Positions 25,990 through 36,190 of a DNA stretch of 64,000 nucleotides are shown one piece after another. The stretch's first letter is position 1. Each line of letters opens with the position of its first letter. Position numbers and translations under genes: made by a program. The notes under the pieces were generated by a model. It saw nothing but the letters and a program-made list of their open reading frames with translations, ran no database searches and was not told the origin of the DNA. This stretch comes from Fen-1038 sp963850945 (GTDB taxonomy: Bacteria; Chloroflexota; Anaerolineae; Anaerolineales; Villigracilaceae): positions 372,001 to 436,000 of the forward strand of contig CAWKNE010000026.1 in the NCBI GenBank assembly GCA_963850945.1, in the 5' to 3' direction.

Positions 25990-27317
25990 ATGACAAAAAC
26001 AATCTATCGTTTCATCTTGATGTTTCTTGCGGCTGGCATGCTTTCTTCGTGCATCCCGTTTTTTTCAAAAGACAAGCGTCCCAATTTCATCGTCATCATT
26101 TCCGATGATCAGAGTCATGACAGTATGCAATTTATGCCAGAAACGAAGGCTTTGATTTTTCGATCAGGGCGTTACCTTTGCACAAGGATTTGACACAACG
26201 CCGCTATGCTGTCCGAGTTCGCGCCAGTATTTTCACCGGCATGTACGCTCATAACGATGGCGTGAAAACGAATGAGGACAAACTTAACAATAAATACCAA
26301 ACCGTGATCATGGCTCTCCATAATAATGGATATTACACAGGTCTTGTAGGGAAATACCTGAACAGTTGGCTCGGTGAGCCCAGACCGGAATTTGATTCCT
26401 GGGTTTCGTGGCCCGGTAGTGTTGCCTCATATCAGGATCCCAATATCAATGTAAATGGGACGTGGGGCGTTCATCCCGGTTACATTACCGATGTTGAGAA
26501 TGACTATGTGATGCAATTTTTGGATCAAGCATCTAAACAGAACAAACCATTCCTGCTGATTTACGCCGCCCGCGCGCCGCACGCACCCGCGACTCCCTCG
26601 CCGGAGGACAAAAACCTTTTGCAGAATTTGCCGCCGTATCGTCCGCCCAGCTTCGATGAAGCTGATGTCTCAAACAAGCCCAGCGCCATTTCCAGCATCC
26701 CCTTGATGTCGCCGAAAGCGATTGCCAACAACGATGACTTCCGCCGCCGACAACTCCTGACCTTAATATCTCTAGATAATAATGTCGGGAACATCGTTAC
26801 CAAACTCCAGCAGATGGGTCAGCTCGATAACACTGCCATCTTTTACATTTCCGATAACGGCCTCCATTGGGGTGAACACCGCCTGTCCGCAGACAAGGCA
26901 TCTGAATACGAAGAATCGGTACGCGTTCCATTTGCCATGCGATATCCTCCACTGGTTTCAAAGCCATATGTTGAGAACCGTCTAGTCGGCAACATTGACA
27001 TTGCTCCAACGATCTACGATCTCGCAGGCATTCCGATTCCCGCAAACGTGGACGGACTATCGTTTGTAAAACTAATGAATGGCGGGCCGTGGCGGGATAA
27101 CATTCTGATCGAAGGATGGCCGGAGCGCGGGTATTGGACAGGCATACGCACCGATCATTTTGTTTATATCGAAACGGAAGGCGATATGTCCGAGTTCTAT
27201 GATTTGCAAACCGATCCGTTCGAGCTGAACAATTTAATCAACGATCCCCAATATCAAACCATGATCACAGGTTTAAAGACAAAGCTCGAAGCAGAAAAAC
27301 AACCTCGTTCCCCTTGA
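25990..27317 (+). CDS. sulfatase, lipoprotein type (two frameshifts)
   Basis: About 441 aa after correction. Signal with lipobox LSSC; metal-binding start FIVIISDDQSHDSM; formylglycine motif CCPSR followed by ASIFTGMYAHNDG once two extra bases are removed (TTTTT run 26156-26160 and TT at 26218-26219); later LVGKYLNSW, IFYISDNGLHWGEHRL and DPFELNNLI. The enzyme hydrolyses sulfate esters outside the cell after Cys-to-formylglycine conversion. No activating radical-SAM or FGE gene is in the window. Confidence 0.9.
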
Positions 27318-27322
27318 TAACT

Positions 27323-27827
27323 ATGAACCTTAACGAATCCGCTCCAGACTTTGAACTGCCCGATCTCGGCGGCAAACTTCATCGTCTGAGCGATGCTCGC
27401 GGCAAGATTGTCATCGTAAACTTTTGGTCGTGCGAATGTCCACATTGCGAACGCACCGACCACGCGTTAATGGCAATTTCCGCGCAATGGGTGGAGAATG
27501 TTGTTATGATATCCATCGCATCAAATCGAAACGAATCAATTCAAAGTATCGAAGGCGCCTCCGAAGGCACGCCGCTTGCCCATCGTCCTGATAGACGCGG
27601 ATCACTACGTCGCAGATTTATATGACGCACAGACCACGCCGCATGTCTTCGTGATTGACCGGGATGGAATCCTGCGTTATCGCGGCGCGGTGGACGATGT
27701 CACGTTTCGCCAAAGGAAACCCACCCGCTTCTTTCTGGACAAGGCAGTGGAGGCCTTGCTCGAAGGGCATTTGCCCGTGCTGACACAAACTCCAGCTTAC
27801 GGCTGTACCATCGTGCGTGAAATCTAA
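27323..27827 (+). CDS. thioredoxin-fold redoxin (TlpA/AhpC-like), frameshifted
   Basis: About 167 aa. MNLNESAPDFELPDLGGKLH, VIVNFWSCECPHCERTD (a CPHC pair in the thiol position), then LIDADHYVADLYDAQTTPHV and FVIDRDGILRYRGAVDD. One extra C in CCC at 27579-27581 separates the halves. It begins 5 bases after the sulfatase stop, so they share a transcript. No export signal is seen. Thiol reductase/oxidase or peroxiredoxin-like role. Confidence 0.85.
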
Positions 27828-27889
27828 TTTCTGGATTTCCGTGGGCGGGATAACTTACCAATTTATCCAAGAAGCAGTAGAATCCAATC

Positions 27890-29585
27890 GTGATTGAGAC
27901 AGAACGACTCACTGCATTTCTAAAAAAGATTCACCTCTTCAACGGCTTAAGCGATGAACAGCTTGGAATGGTGGCGTCGCAATTTACAGATGAAAGTCAG
28001 GAGGCTGGGAAAATTGTTTTCGAAGAAGGAATGCAGGGCGATACCTTCTATTTGATTTTTAGCGGAAGGGCGGTTGTATTCCGAAAACCGAAGAAGGGAA
28101 ACGAACAGAACGAAAAGCCACTCGCGATCTTGGTTGCAGGAGATTACTTTGGCGAAGAAGCCCTGCTGACCAACCAAAGACGAAGCGCATCTGTCCGCAT
28201 TCAGGAAGACGCAATACTTTTGAGTTTGCCGCGCGCGAAGTTCATCGCGCTTCTGAAGAAGATTCCTCAACTGAAACCAAATTTTGAGAATCTCGGTGGA
28301 AAGCCGGAAGTTATCCCGCCGCTTGCAATTCAAGTGGGTGCGCTCCGACGAGGTCATCTATTTTCTGGCGCGCAAACACATCATTCTTTTGATTCAAGCC
28401 GCGCTTGGCCCCATTGGGTTTCTACTAATTCCCGCAATCCTGATTATCGGATTTCTGTTTTTCCACCTTTTCCTTCTACTATGGATAGCGCTGATTATCA
28501 TATTGATCATTACCGGTCTCTTGGTGGGGGAGTGGGTGGATTGGGGAAATGATTATTACATCGTGACCAACCAGCGCGTGGTCTGGCTTGAAAAAGTGGT
28601 CGGCATCTATGACAGCCGACAGGAATTGCCTCTCCCCACTGTGCTTTCCGTCAGCACAGAGACCGAACCCCTGGGCCGTTCACTGGATTATGGAAACGTC
28701 ATCATCCGTACATTTGTAGGGCGCATCGTCTTTCATCATGTGGCTCATCCTTATCAGGTGGAAGCATTGATAAAAGAACATCAAGGTCGCGCTAAAGAAG
28801 GCTCGCGTCGCATGGAAGTGGATGCGATGAAGAAGGCGCTGGTCACACGCATGAATCCGAGCCCGGAACCTCCTCCTTCGCCGCCAGATCAGTCTGCATC
28901 AAATGCAAAAAAGAAAAAGTCGTCTGCGCCGCACGAGGGAGCATTCGCGAACTTCTTCAAAATGCGGTTTGAAGATAAAGAGATCATTACCTATCGCAAA
29001 CATTGGTTTGTATTGGTGGAGCATATTTGGATACCTTCCACTTTATTTGTGGTTATATTGGCTTTACTGGCAGGAGGAATTTATTACTTGTTTTTCACGC
29101 CGGCCTCAACAATTCCTATCATTGGTCTCGAACGGGATACCTTTTTCGGTACTATGTTTTTCGCATTTCTCGCTGTGCTTGGCTGGTGGATTTATCAATA
29201 TGTGGATTGGAGCAACGATATCTATCAGGTCACACCCGATCAAATATTGGACATTGATCGAAAGCCGCTGGGGAGAGAACAGCGCACCGCCGCCCAACTG
29301 GAAAATATATTGGCTACCGATTATGAACGCTATGGCATTCTGGGAATATTCTTCAATTATGGCACAGTTCATATCACGGTGGGAGGCAACAAGATGGCTT
29401 TCAAGGATGTGTTCGATCCTCCATCAGTACAACAGGATATTGACCGCCGCAGGATGGCGCGCAACGCCGGGAAAGAGGAATCCAGAGTCAAAGCGGAACG
29501 CGAGCGGCTGGCGGATTGGTTTCTGGCTTACAATCAGATCACCAAACCCGAGGACGATAAAACAAACAAGTCCGACCAAAAGTAA
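27890..29585 (+). CDS. cyclic-nucleotide-binding plus two PH-like membrane modules (frameshifted)
   Basis: About 564 aa. Residues 5-130 are a cNMP-binding domain (LFNGLSDEQLGMVASQF, GDTFYLIFSGRAVVF, GDYFGEEALLTNQRRSASV). Then two similar units, each with two helices followed by a bacterial PH-like (YdbS/DUF304) domain: EWVDWGNDYYIVTNQRVVWL and QYVDWSNDIYQVTPDQILDI. The frame changes at the domain junction by one extra G near 28298-28299 (NFENL | ESRKLSRRLQFKW). Likely a membrane protein gated or regulated by a nucleotide. ORF separation into two genes is possible but the junction looks like an indel. Confidence 0.75.
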
Positions 29586-29618
29586 AACCGGAATATTTCA
29601 CTTTAGAGGCATCACATC

Positions 29619-30182
29619 ATGGCATTACGTACGATAGTTACTCTTCCAGAGCCGGTGCTATATCGCAAAGCGCGGCCCGTTACCAGATTTGACAAAAACC
29701 TGCAAACTCTCATTGACGATATGATTGACACGATGCGCGACGCGCCCGGGGTCGGACTAGCCGCGCCGCAAGTGGGAATCTCTGAACGATTAATCATTGT
29801 CGAATATGCCGAGCCCATCACCCCAACCCCTCTCCCTGAGGAAGATGCGCAACGGGTGATGGATAACGAAGAAGAGAAAGTAGTAAAGCCAAAGCTTTAC
29901 GTCGTGATTAATCCTGAGATCGTAAAAGTGTCCGAAGAAACAGTATCGGGCGTGGAAGGCTGTCTTTCGATTCCCGGTTTAGTCGGAGAGGTCGAACGAT
30001 TCTCTGAGATTCAAATCAAAGGTCTGAACCGACGTGGCCAACCGATGAAGGTCAAAGCGAAAGGGTGGCTGGCGCGCATCTTCCAGCATGAGATTGATCA
30101 TATCAATGGCGTGGTGTTTACACAGCGCGCCACCAAAGTTTGGAAACCGGAAACAGAAGAAGAAGAACAAGATAAAGTCTAG
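29619..30182 (+). CDS. def: peptide deformylase
   Basis: 187 aa. Removes the formyl group from new polypeptides. The three motifs are present: GVGLAAPQVG (46-55), EGCLSIPG (the Cys metal ligand) and QHEIDHINGVVF (two His ligands and the catalytic Glu). Between motifs 1 and 2 is a longer loop with PITPTPLPEEDAQ, which is common in this phylum. Start ATG after AGAGG. Confidence 0.95.
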   Translation: MALRTIVTLPEPVLYRKARPVTRFDKNLQTLIDDMIDTMRDAPGVGLAAPQVGISERLIIVEYAEPITPTPLPEEDAQRVMDNEEEKVVKPKLYVVINPEIVKVSEETVSGVEGCLSIPGLVGEVERFSEIQIKGLNRRGQPMKVKAKGWLARIFQHEIDHINGVVFTQRATKVWKPETEEEEQDKV

Positions 30183-30240
30183 TGAGAGCCATTCATCTGT
30201 TAACTGTAAAAGATTTGCCGCGGCGCGGTGAAATAAAACC

Positions 30241-31428
30241 ATGCACATCAAACATCTTTCTCTCACCAACTTTCGCAACTTCGCCCGCCTCGACCTTGAC
30301 TTGCCGCGGCGCGTGATCTTGCTTGTCGGGGATAACGCACAAGGCAAGACCAGCATTCTCGAAGCAATTTATTTTCTAGCATCGTTCACATCGTTTCAAA
30401 CCAACACCGACCGTCAAATGGTCAATTTCGTTGAAGCGAAAAATTCGTTGGCGGTTGCGCGTCTTGTTGCAGAGTATGAACGCAATAAAAAGAAACATAA
30501 ACTCGAAGCGCGTTTGATCCTCGAACCAACCGGCATCAATGGTCAACGCCTTCGCAAAGAAGTTCTGCTCGATGGCGTGAAGAAACAGATGAACGACATC
30601 ATCGGCCACTTCAACGCGGTCATCTTCGTGCCGCAGATGTCGGGCATCATCGAAGATGGTCCCGAGGAACGCCGACGTTATCTAAATCTTGCGTTGGCGC
30701 AAACTGTCCCGGCCTATGCAAGTGTATTGAGTGATTACAATCAGGCGCTCAGTCAGCGCAACGCGTTGTTGAAAATGTTGAGCGAAAACGGCGGCAACGG
30801 TGATCAACTTGAAGTCTGGGATGAAACGCTGACGCGTCTCGGCGCGCAAATTATTCAGTGGCGCATCGAAGCCGTCCAGCAGATCGAACGACTCGCAACA
30901 CGGGTTCATCATGAGTTGACTCACGGCAAAGAAGTTTTGCGTTTGAATTATCAACCCGCGTATGATCCGTTACCGCCGATCAGCATGAAGTTGACGACGG
31001 ACACGGATCGCTCCGCCCTCAAAGCGGATGAAATCCAAAATGGATTTTTATCGCGGCTGAAAGAGCTTCGCTCCGAGGAGATCGCGCGCGGCGTGACCAC
31101 TATCGGTCCGCATCGTGATGAGTTGCGATTCCTCGCCAACGGCATTGACCTCAGCGATTACGGCTCGCGCGGACAAATCCGGACGACATTGCTGGCGTTG
31201 AAACTTGCCGAGGTGAATTGGATGAAGGAACGCACCGGCGAATGGCCCGTGATTTTATTGGACGAAGTGATGGCTGAACTTGATTTACAACGCCGCGCAG
31301 ATTTGCTAAACTATGTGAGCGATGCAGAACAAGTATTGTTCACTGCCACGGATGAGCATATGTTCACTTTAGAATTTGTTGAGAAAGCGGAAGTGTGGAA
31401 AGTGCTGGATGGAAACATTCAGAAATAA
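30241..31428 (+). CDS. recF: DNA replication and repair protein RecF
   Basis: 395 aa. SMC-like ATPase that helps load RecA at gaps. Walker A GDNAQGKTSILEAIYFLA (residues 30-47), signature region SDYGSRGQIRTTLLALKLAE, Walker B VILLDEVMAELD. Start MHIKHLSLTNFRNFARLDL is typical. It follows def by about 60 bases. dnaA, dnaN and gyrB are not in the window, so it is not at the usual origin cluster. Confidence 0.95.
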   Translation: MHIKHLSLTNFRNFARLDLDLPRRVILLVGDNAQGKTSILEAIYFLASFTSFQTNTDRQMVNFVEAKNSLAVARLVAEYERNKKKHKLEARLILEPTGINGQRLRKEVLLDGVKKQMNDIIGHFNAVIFVPQMSGIIEDGPEERRRYLNLALAQTVPAYASVLSDYNQALSQRNALLKMLSENGGNGDQLEVWDETLTRLGAQIIQWRIEAVQQIERLATRVHHELTHGKEVLRLNYQPAYDPLPPISMKLTTDTDRSALKADEIQNGFLSRLKELRSEEIARGVTTIGPHRDELRFLANGIDLSDYGSRGQIRTTLLALKLAEVNWMKERTGEWPVILLDEVMAELDLQRRADLLNYVSDAEQVLFTATDEHMFTLEFVEKAEVWKVLDGNIQK

Positions 31429-31430
31429 TA

Positions 31431-31559
31431 TGTCATTGCGAGGCGTGCTTTCGAGCACAGCAAGACGCCGTGCCAATCTCGTTCTTCGTTCTTTATAAAA
31501 TTGTTTATTTGATGGTTAGTTGAGATTGCCACGCTCGCTTTCGCTCGCTCGCAATGACA
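31431..31559. repeat. MITE-like element with TGTCATTGCGAG ends
   Basis: 129 bp bounded by TGTCATTGCGAG (31431-31442) and its exact inverted copy CTCGCAATGACA (31548-31559), directly after the recF stop. No coding capacity. Confidence 0.75.
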
Positions 31560-31581
31560 ACATAAAAGGAAAGGATAAACC

Positions 31582-31944
31582 ATGACCGTCAAACATGCTG
31601 TGGATGTCGAAGCCAACGATGTCTTGAATGCCAAAGACACCAAGATTCAAGTTTTGATTTCGTCCAAAGAGGGACCGAACTTCGCCCTGCGAAAATTCTC
31701 GATGCAAAAAGGCGGAGGCATGCCGCGCCACACAAACACCGTCGAGCACGAGCAATACGTTTTACGCGGACAAGCTACTATTACCATCGGCGAAGACACG
31801 TATCACGTCAAAACCGGCGATGTGGTTTTCATTCCCGAAGGCGTGATCCATTCGTATCAAAACACAGGCAAAGAGCCGTTTGAGTTCTTGTGCATCATTC
31901 CCAACAAGGAAGATAAGATCACGGTTGTGGATGCGAGTTGCTAA
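31582..31944 (+). CDS. cupin-domain protein
   Basis: 120 aa single-domain cupin. Motif 1 GGGMPRHTNTVEHEQYVLRG supplies His, His, Glu and a later His-type ligand set; motif 2 GDVVFIPEGVIHSYQN. Binds a metal; may be a small-molecule sensor or isomerase. AAAGGAAAGG precedes the ATG. Not obviously tied to a pathway. Confidence 0.85.
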   Translation: MTVKHAVDVEANDVLNAKDTKIQVLISSKEGPNFALRKFSMQKGGGMPRHTNTVEHEQYVLRGQATITIGEDTYHVKTGDVVFIPEGVIHSYQNTGKEPFEFLCIIPNKEDKITVVDASC

Positions 31945-31981
31945 ACAGATAATAATCTCCCTCAACTCAAGGATGTAGGAT

Positions 31982-32960
31982 ATGAAAAATGTATCTAATC
32001 ATTGTCCAACTTGTGATCACGTATTGAATCTCAATTATCATTTTTGCCAACACTGTTTGTCAGCTTTCATCGATTTGAGCCTAATGGGACCTGACGAACG
32101 AGCTATATATTTCAGCGGTTTATATCACTGGTATGGAATACATAATAGCGTTTCATTAGAAAAAGATTCTCCAATTAAATCTTAAGACGTGCAATCGTTG
32201 CAATCAAGGATCGTTTGACACTGATAGAGTCTGCAACGTATGCGGATATATCGCAATTCAAACTGTTGAGCTTAAAAACGTTTCGCCCCTGATTTTGGAG
32301 CGCGCTGTAAATAAAAAGCGGAGCTTCCTAATGAGACCAGACACAACTATGAATGACTATGGTGTTGAAGACTTCACTAACCAAGAAGAAGTTTCTCTGG
32401 GATATTCTAAGAAATTGCAGCATTACACCAATTTATTGAACGGGTTACGACAGCAACTGTTAAATCGGTTTGATGAAGTGGCAAAGGGAGGAAAAAATTT
32501 AGACAACGTTATTGATGATTTTATTCTTGAATACCATGACAATCAGACTCTCGCACCGCCTAAAATGAAATTGCATCAATCCACATCCAAGCGTGCTTCT
32601 CGGGAACTTTCAAACCATAGTTCGATTCAAAATTGGTTTTATTTTCCAGCTCTAATTAGCTTTATCATCTATTGTATAGTCTCTCCCTATCTTGGATTCA
32701 CGATAGCTCTTTTGTTATGGCTGGTTTTATTTTGTATCTTTATTGGCATTTTATTGTCGTGGTACCAACGATTTATAGAGTTCTGGTATATTTTCGTTAG
32801 GCTGATGACTACTATATTTATATCTGGCTTAGCACTTTTGGGAATTGCAACATGGTATATGAAATTCAATTGGTTAATAGTACTTGGCGGATTATTTTTA
32901 GTCAGTATTGCTTCAATTATATTGCCCCTTTTTTTACAATGGCTTGCTACTCGTTCGTAA
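31982..32960 (+). CDS. double zinc-ribbon membrane protein, AT-rich (frameshifted)
   Basis: About 325 aa once one A of the AAAAA run 32160-32164 is removed. N-terminal CPTC...CQHC (residues 8-25) and a second CNRC...CNVC ribbon, then a hydrophilic helix-rich stretch, and four hydrophobic helices at the C-terminus (FPALISFIIYCIVSPYLGF to LGGLFLVSIASIILPLFL). No known family. AT content is well above that of cupin and GNAT neighbours, suggesting transfer. Without the correction the first 67 codons and the last 221 are separate frames. Confidence 0.65.
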
Positions 32961-33025
32961 TTAGAAGGACACATGAAAAAAATCAACCTCGCTTCAATCA
33001 TCCTTCATTCCCTCAGGGAGAAATC

Positions 33026-33469
33026 ATGAACTTGAATATTCGCCGCGCCACATCCGCAGACCGAACCGAATGGCTGAGAATGCGTCACGCGTTGTGGTCG
33101 GAAGACGATATAGAAACGCTGGAATATGATATGGAACGTCTGCTCGCTGATCCGCTGACGCCGGTCTTTGTCGTGGAACGAGCGGATGGCAAACTCGGCG
33201 CCTTTATCGAAACCGGCACGCGCAAATACGCCGACGGGGCTCTCAGCAGTCCCGTGGGTTACATCGAGGGCTGGTACGTGGATGAAGATTTGCGCAGTCA
33301 GGGCATTGGCAAGGCGCTGATGCAGACCGCGGAAGATTGGGCGCGTAGCATCGGCATCACCGAGATGGCGTCCGACACGTGGCTGGATAACGAGATCAGC
33401 ATCAAGGCGCATCTTTCTGCGGGATATGAGGAAGTCGAGCGCCTCGTTCATTTTTTGAAAACGCTATAA
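33026..33469 (+). CDS. GNAT acetyltransferase, AAC(6')-like
   Basis: 147 aa. Starts MNLNIRRATSADRTEWLRMR; acetyl-CoA loop VDEDLRSQGIGKALMQTAED; MASDTWLDNEISIKAHLSAG and EEVERLVHF near the C-terminus. This series closely recalls aminoglycoside 6'-N-acetyltransferases, but I cannot verify substrate. GGGAGAAATC precedes the ATG; longer frames upstream overlap the zinc-ribbon gene and are unlikely. Confidence 0.85.
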   Translation: MNLNIRRATSADRTEWLRMRHALWSEDDIETLEYDMERLLADPLTPVFVVERADGKLGAFIETGTRKYADGALSSPVGYIEGWYVDEDLRSQGIGKALMQTAEDWARSIGITEMASDTWLDNEISIKAHLSAGYEEVERLVHFLKTL

Positions 33470-33475
33470 TAGTGT

Positions 33476-34012
33476 ATGCAACGATGGCTCATCCTTCTTT
33501 TTCTGACTTTATCTGCCTGCACTCAAACATCAATACAAACTACGGAGGTTGCAATGACTCTATCCATCACCAGTCCTGCTTTTAAAAATGGCTCATCCAT
33601 TCCTGCCATGTACACCTGCATCAGCAAGGACATCTCTCCAGCCCTCGCGTGGAGCGGTCAACCGGCGGCGACAAAATCATTTGCGCTCATCATGGATGAT
33701 CCCGACGCGCCCGGCGGCACCTGGGTGCACTGGGTGATCTATAACATACCCCCTTCCGCGCGCGGACTTCAAGAGGCCGCGCCTACCAAAGTTCAACTCG
33801 CCGATGGAAGTTTGAACGGCGTCAACAGTTGGGGCAACCTGGGTTACGGTGGTCCGTGCCCGCCTAGCGGAACACATCGCTACTTCTTCAAACTTTATGC
33901 ACTGGATACGATGCTCGATCTTTCCTCAGGAGCGAATAAACAGAAGTTGCTCTCTGCCATGCAGGATCATATTCTGGCGCAAGGTGAACTCATGGGCACG
34001 TTCAGCAAATAA
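33476..34012 (+). CDS. YbhB/YbcL (PEBP) family lipoprotein
   Basis: 178 aa. Short lipoprotein signal (LFLTLSAC), then the PEBP core: SPALAWSGQPAATKSFALIM, DDPDAPGGTWVHWVIYNIPP and GPCPPSGTHRYFFKLYALD, which form the ligand pocket. An internal ATG at 33554 would give a cytoplasmic form. The family's role in bacteria is unclear. Confidence 0.9.
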   Translation: MQRWLILLFLTLSACTQTSIQTTEVAMTLSITSPAFKNGSSIPAMYTCISKDISPALAWSGQPAATKSFALIMDDPDAPGGTWVHWVIYNIPPSARGLQEAAPTKVQLADGSLNGVNSWGNLGYGGPCPPSGTHRYFFKLYALDTMLDLSSGANKQKLLSAMQDHILAQGELMGTFSK

Positions 34013-34017
34013 ACATC

Positions 34018-34917
34018 ATGACAATCATTGGCGAAATCGCCGGCCTGCTGACCTCGCTTTTCTTTGCCGTGAATGCAGTCGTTGTAACCAAAGCCGGTCA
34101 AAAGGTCGGCTCATCGTTGATCATCAATCGGACGCGCGTTGTCTTTGCATTGCTTTATCTCGTCATCTTAAACTTCATTTTATATCGTCAGGCTTTGCCA
34201 CTCCAAGCCGGGACTCAACACTGGACTTGGCTTTCGCTTTCGGGCGTCATCGGGCTGGCATTGGGAGACGCGTTTCTTTTTCAAGCTTATCTGATGGTCG
34301 GTGCGCGGCTCGGGACTTTGCTGCTGAGTCTCTCCACTATTTTTGGTGCGTTGGAAGCGTGGATATTCTTTGGCGAATCTTTGAGCCTCATAGAAATCAT
34401 CGGCATTGCGTTGACGTTGGGCGGCATCATCTGGGTCATCCTCGAACAAGGCAATAACAAATCCCAAACTATTCGCCCATCTGCATTAGGGATATTATGC
34501 GGAGTCCTTGCCGCCATCGGTCAGGCTACCGGATTGGTTTTTTCCAAACAAGGCATGATGGATAATTTCTCGCCGATCAGCGGGAATGTGATCCGCATGT
34601 TGGCGGCGGTTATCGCGTTGTGGCTGATTACTTTCATGCAAAGAGAAGCCGGAAAGACGATTCAAACTCTTAAAGAAAATCCAAGCGCGCTTCAACTGCT
34701 GGCGCTTGCCGCGCTGATCGGACCGGTGATTGGAGTTACGTTATCGTTGTTGGCGGTTCAAAACACAGCCGTCGGTATCGCCAGCGTGCTGACATCTCTT
34801 TCGCCGATCTTCATGCTTCCCATCAGTTATTTTTATTTCAAAGAGCACTTGGGCTGGCAAGCCATCGCCGGGACCGTTTTGGCAATGATCGGTGTTTCGA
34901 TTCTCTTTCTGTTTTGA
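34018..34917 (+). CDS. EamA/DMT-family transporter
   Basis: 299 aa with ten predicted helices in two repeated halves, each ending with the EamA pattern (GALEAWIFFGESLSLIEIIG and PISYFYFKEHLGWQAIAGTV). Exporter of metabolites; substrate unknown. It starts 6 bases after the PEBP stop. Confidence 0.9.
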   Translation: MTIIGEIAGLLTSLFFAVNAVVVTKAGQKVGSSLIINRTRVVFALLYLVILNFILYRQALPLQAGTQHWTWLSLSGVIGLALGDAFLFQAYLMVGARLGTLLLSLSTIFGALEAWIFFGESLSLIEIIGIALTLGGIIWVILEQGNNKSQTIRPSALGILCGVLAAIGQATGLVFSKQGMMDNFSPISGNVIRMLAAVIALWLITFMQREAGKTIQTLKENPSALQLLALAALIGPVIGVTLSLLAVQNTAVGIASVLTSLSPIFMLPISYFYFKEHLGWQAIAGTVLAMIGVSILFLF

Positions 34918-34976
34918 AGCGATCAAACTTCTTCCGCCAACGAGAAAGCCGATTCCAAGAAGTATAATCAAAGTCT

Positions 34977-36188
34977 ATGACTGTGCTTAACGGAAAGCAT
35001 ATCCTGCTTGGCGTGACCGGTTCCATCGCGGCATTCAAGGGCGCTGATTTGGCTTCCCAGCTCACACAACTCGGCGCGCAAGTGGATGTTATTCTGACTC
35101 CCGCCGCGGAAAAATTCATCACGCCGCTCACGTTTCAATCCGTCACCGGGCGGCGTGCCTACGCCGATGCGGATTTGTGGGGCGGCGAAGCGCACATCCT
35201 GCATATCGGTTTGGCACATCAAGCGGATCTGTTCGTCATTGCACCGTGCACAGCCAACACAATTTCCAAGTTGGCATACGGTGCGGCGGATAATTTACTT
35301 ACGATTACTGCTCTCGCAGCGCGTTGTCCAGTCCTAATCGCGCCCGCGATGGATGGCGGCATGTTCGACGCAACGGTCACACAAAATAATCTTCGCATCT
35401 TAACCGAGCGCGGCGCGACCATCGCTGGGCCCGCTGAAGGACGTTTCGCATCTGGACTCATTGGCAAAGGACGTTTACTCGAACCTGCCGAACTCATCGG
35501 CCACATTCGCCTCGCGCTCGGACGAAATGGCTCACTCGTCGATAAAAAAGTTGTTGTCACCGCCGGGGGAACACAGGAACCTCTCGATCCCGTGAGGGTA
35601 TTAACCAACAAATCTTCTGGCAGGCAAGGATATGCGTTGGCACAGGCCGCGATTGATTCGGGCGCACAAGTCATTTTGATTACTACGCCGACAAGTTTAA
35701 CTGTGCCGGTTGGCGCGCGCGTGATTGAAGTTCAAACCGCCCAACAAATGTATAAAAGTGTATTGAGTGAGTCTACAAAAGCTGATGCATTGATCATGGC
35801 CGCCGCAGTTGCGGATTTCCGCCCGAAGAAAACCGCAAGGAATAAGATGAAGAAACAGGAAGGTATCCCCCAGATCGAACTAGAGGAGACGGAAGACATT
35901 TTGAAAGCGGTAGCAGAACATCGGTCTGGAAAGAAGCGGCCACAAGTCGTGGTCGGATTCGCGGCAGAGTCACGCGATCTCTTAGCCAATGCAAGCGAGA
36001 AACTCAAGTCGAAGAAATTAGATTTTATCGTTGCCAATGATATTGCATCTAGTGACGCAGGATTCGGAGTAGAGACCAACCGCGTTACATTGCTGTTCCC
36101 CAACGGAAAAAAAGAATCCTTACCGCTGATGAGCAAAGCCGAAGTGGCCGAAGCAGTCATCGAACACATTGCGGCGCTTTTGGAGTGA
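34977..36188 (+). CDS. coaBC: phosphopantothenoylcysteine decarboxylase / phosphopantothenate-cysteine ligase
   Basis: 403 aa bifunctional flavoprotein of coenzyme A synthesis. CoaC half: LLGVTGSIAAFKGADLASQL, APCTANTISKLAYGAADNLL and APAMDGGMFDATVTQNNL. CoaB half starts VVVTAGGTQEPLDPVRVLTN and includes AAAVADFRPK and FAAESRDLL, with the lysine of the CTP site in the KLKSKKLDFIVAND region. Frame intact; ends 2 bases before the phosphoesterase start. Confidence 0.95.
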   Translation: MTVLNGKHILLGVTGSIAAFKGADLASQLTQLGAQVDVILTPAAEKFITPLTFQSVTGRRAYADADLWGGEAHILHIGLAHQADLFVIAPCTANTISKLAYGAADNLLTITALAARCPVLIAPAMDGGMFDATVTQNNLRILTERGATIAGPAEGRFASGLIGKGRLLEPAELIGHIRLALGRNGSLVDKKVVVTAGGTQEPLDPVRVLTNKSSGRQGYALAQAAIDSGAQVILITTPTSLTVPVGARVIEVQTAQQMYKSVLSESTKADALIMAAAVADFRPKKTARNKMKKQEGIPQIELEETEDILKAVAEHRSGKKRPQVVVGFAAESRDLLANASEKLKSKKLDFIVANDIASSDAGFGVETNRVTLLFPNGKKESLPLMSKAEVAEAVIEHIAALLE

Positions 36189-36190
36189 TC

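Noticed and set aside
28903..29637. 244-codon plus-strand frame within the cNMP/PH gene
   Set aside because: It overlaps the PH-like coding frame; Trp/Arg/Ser-rich composition shows it is an out-of-frame reading.
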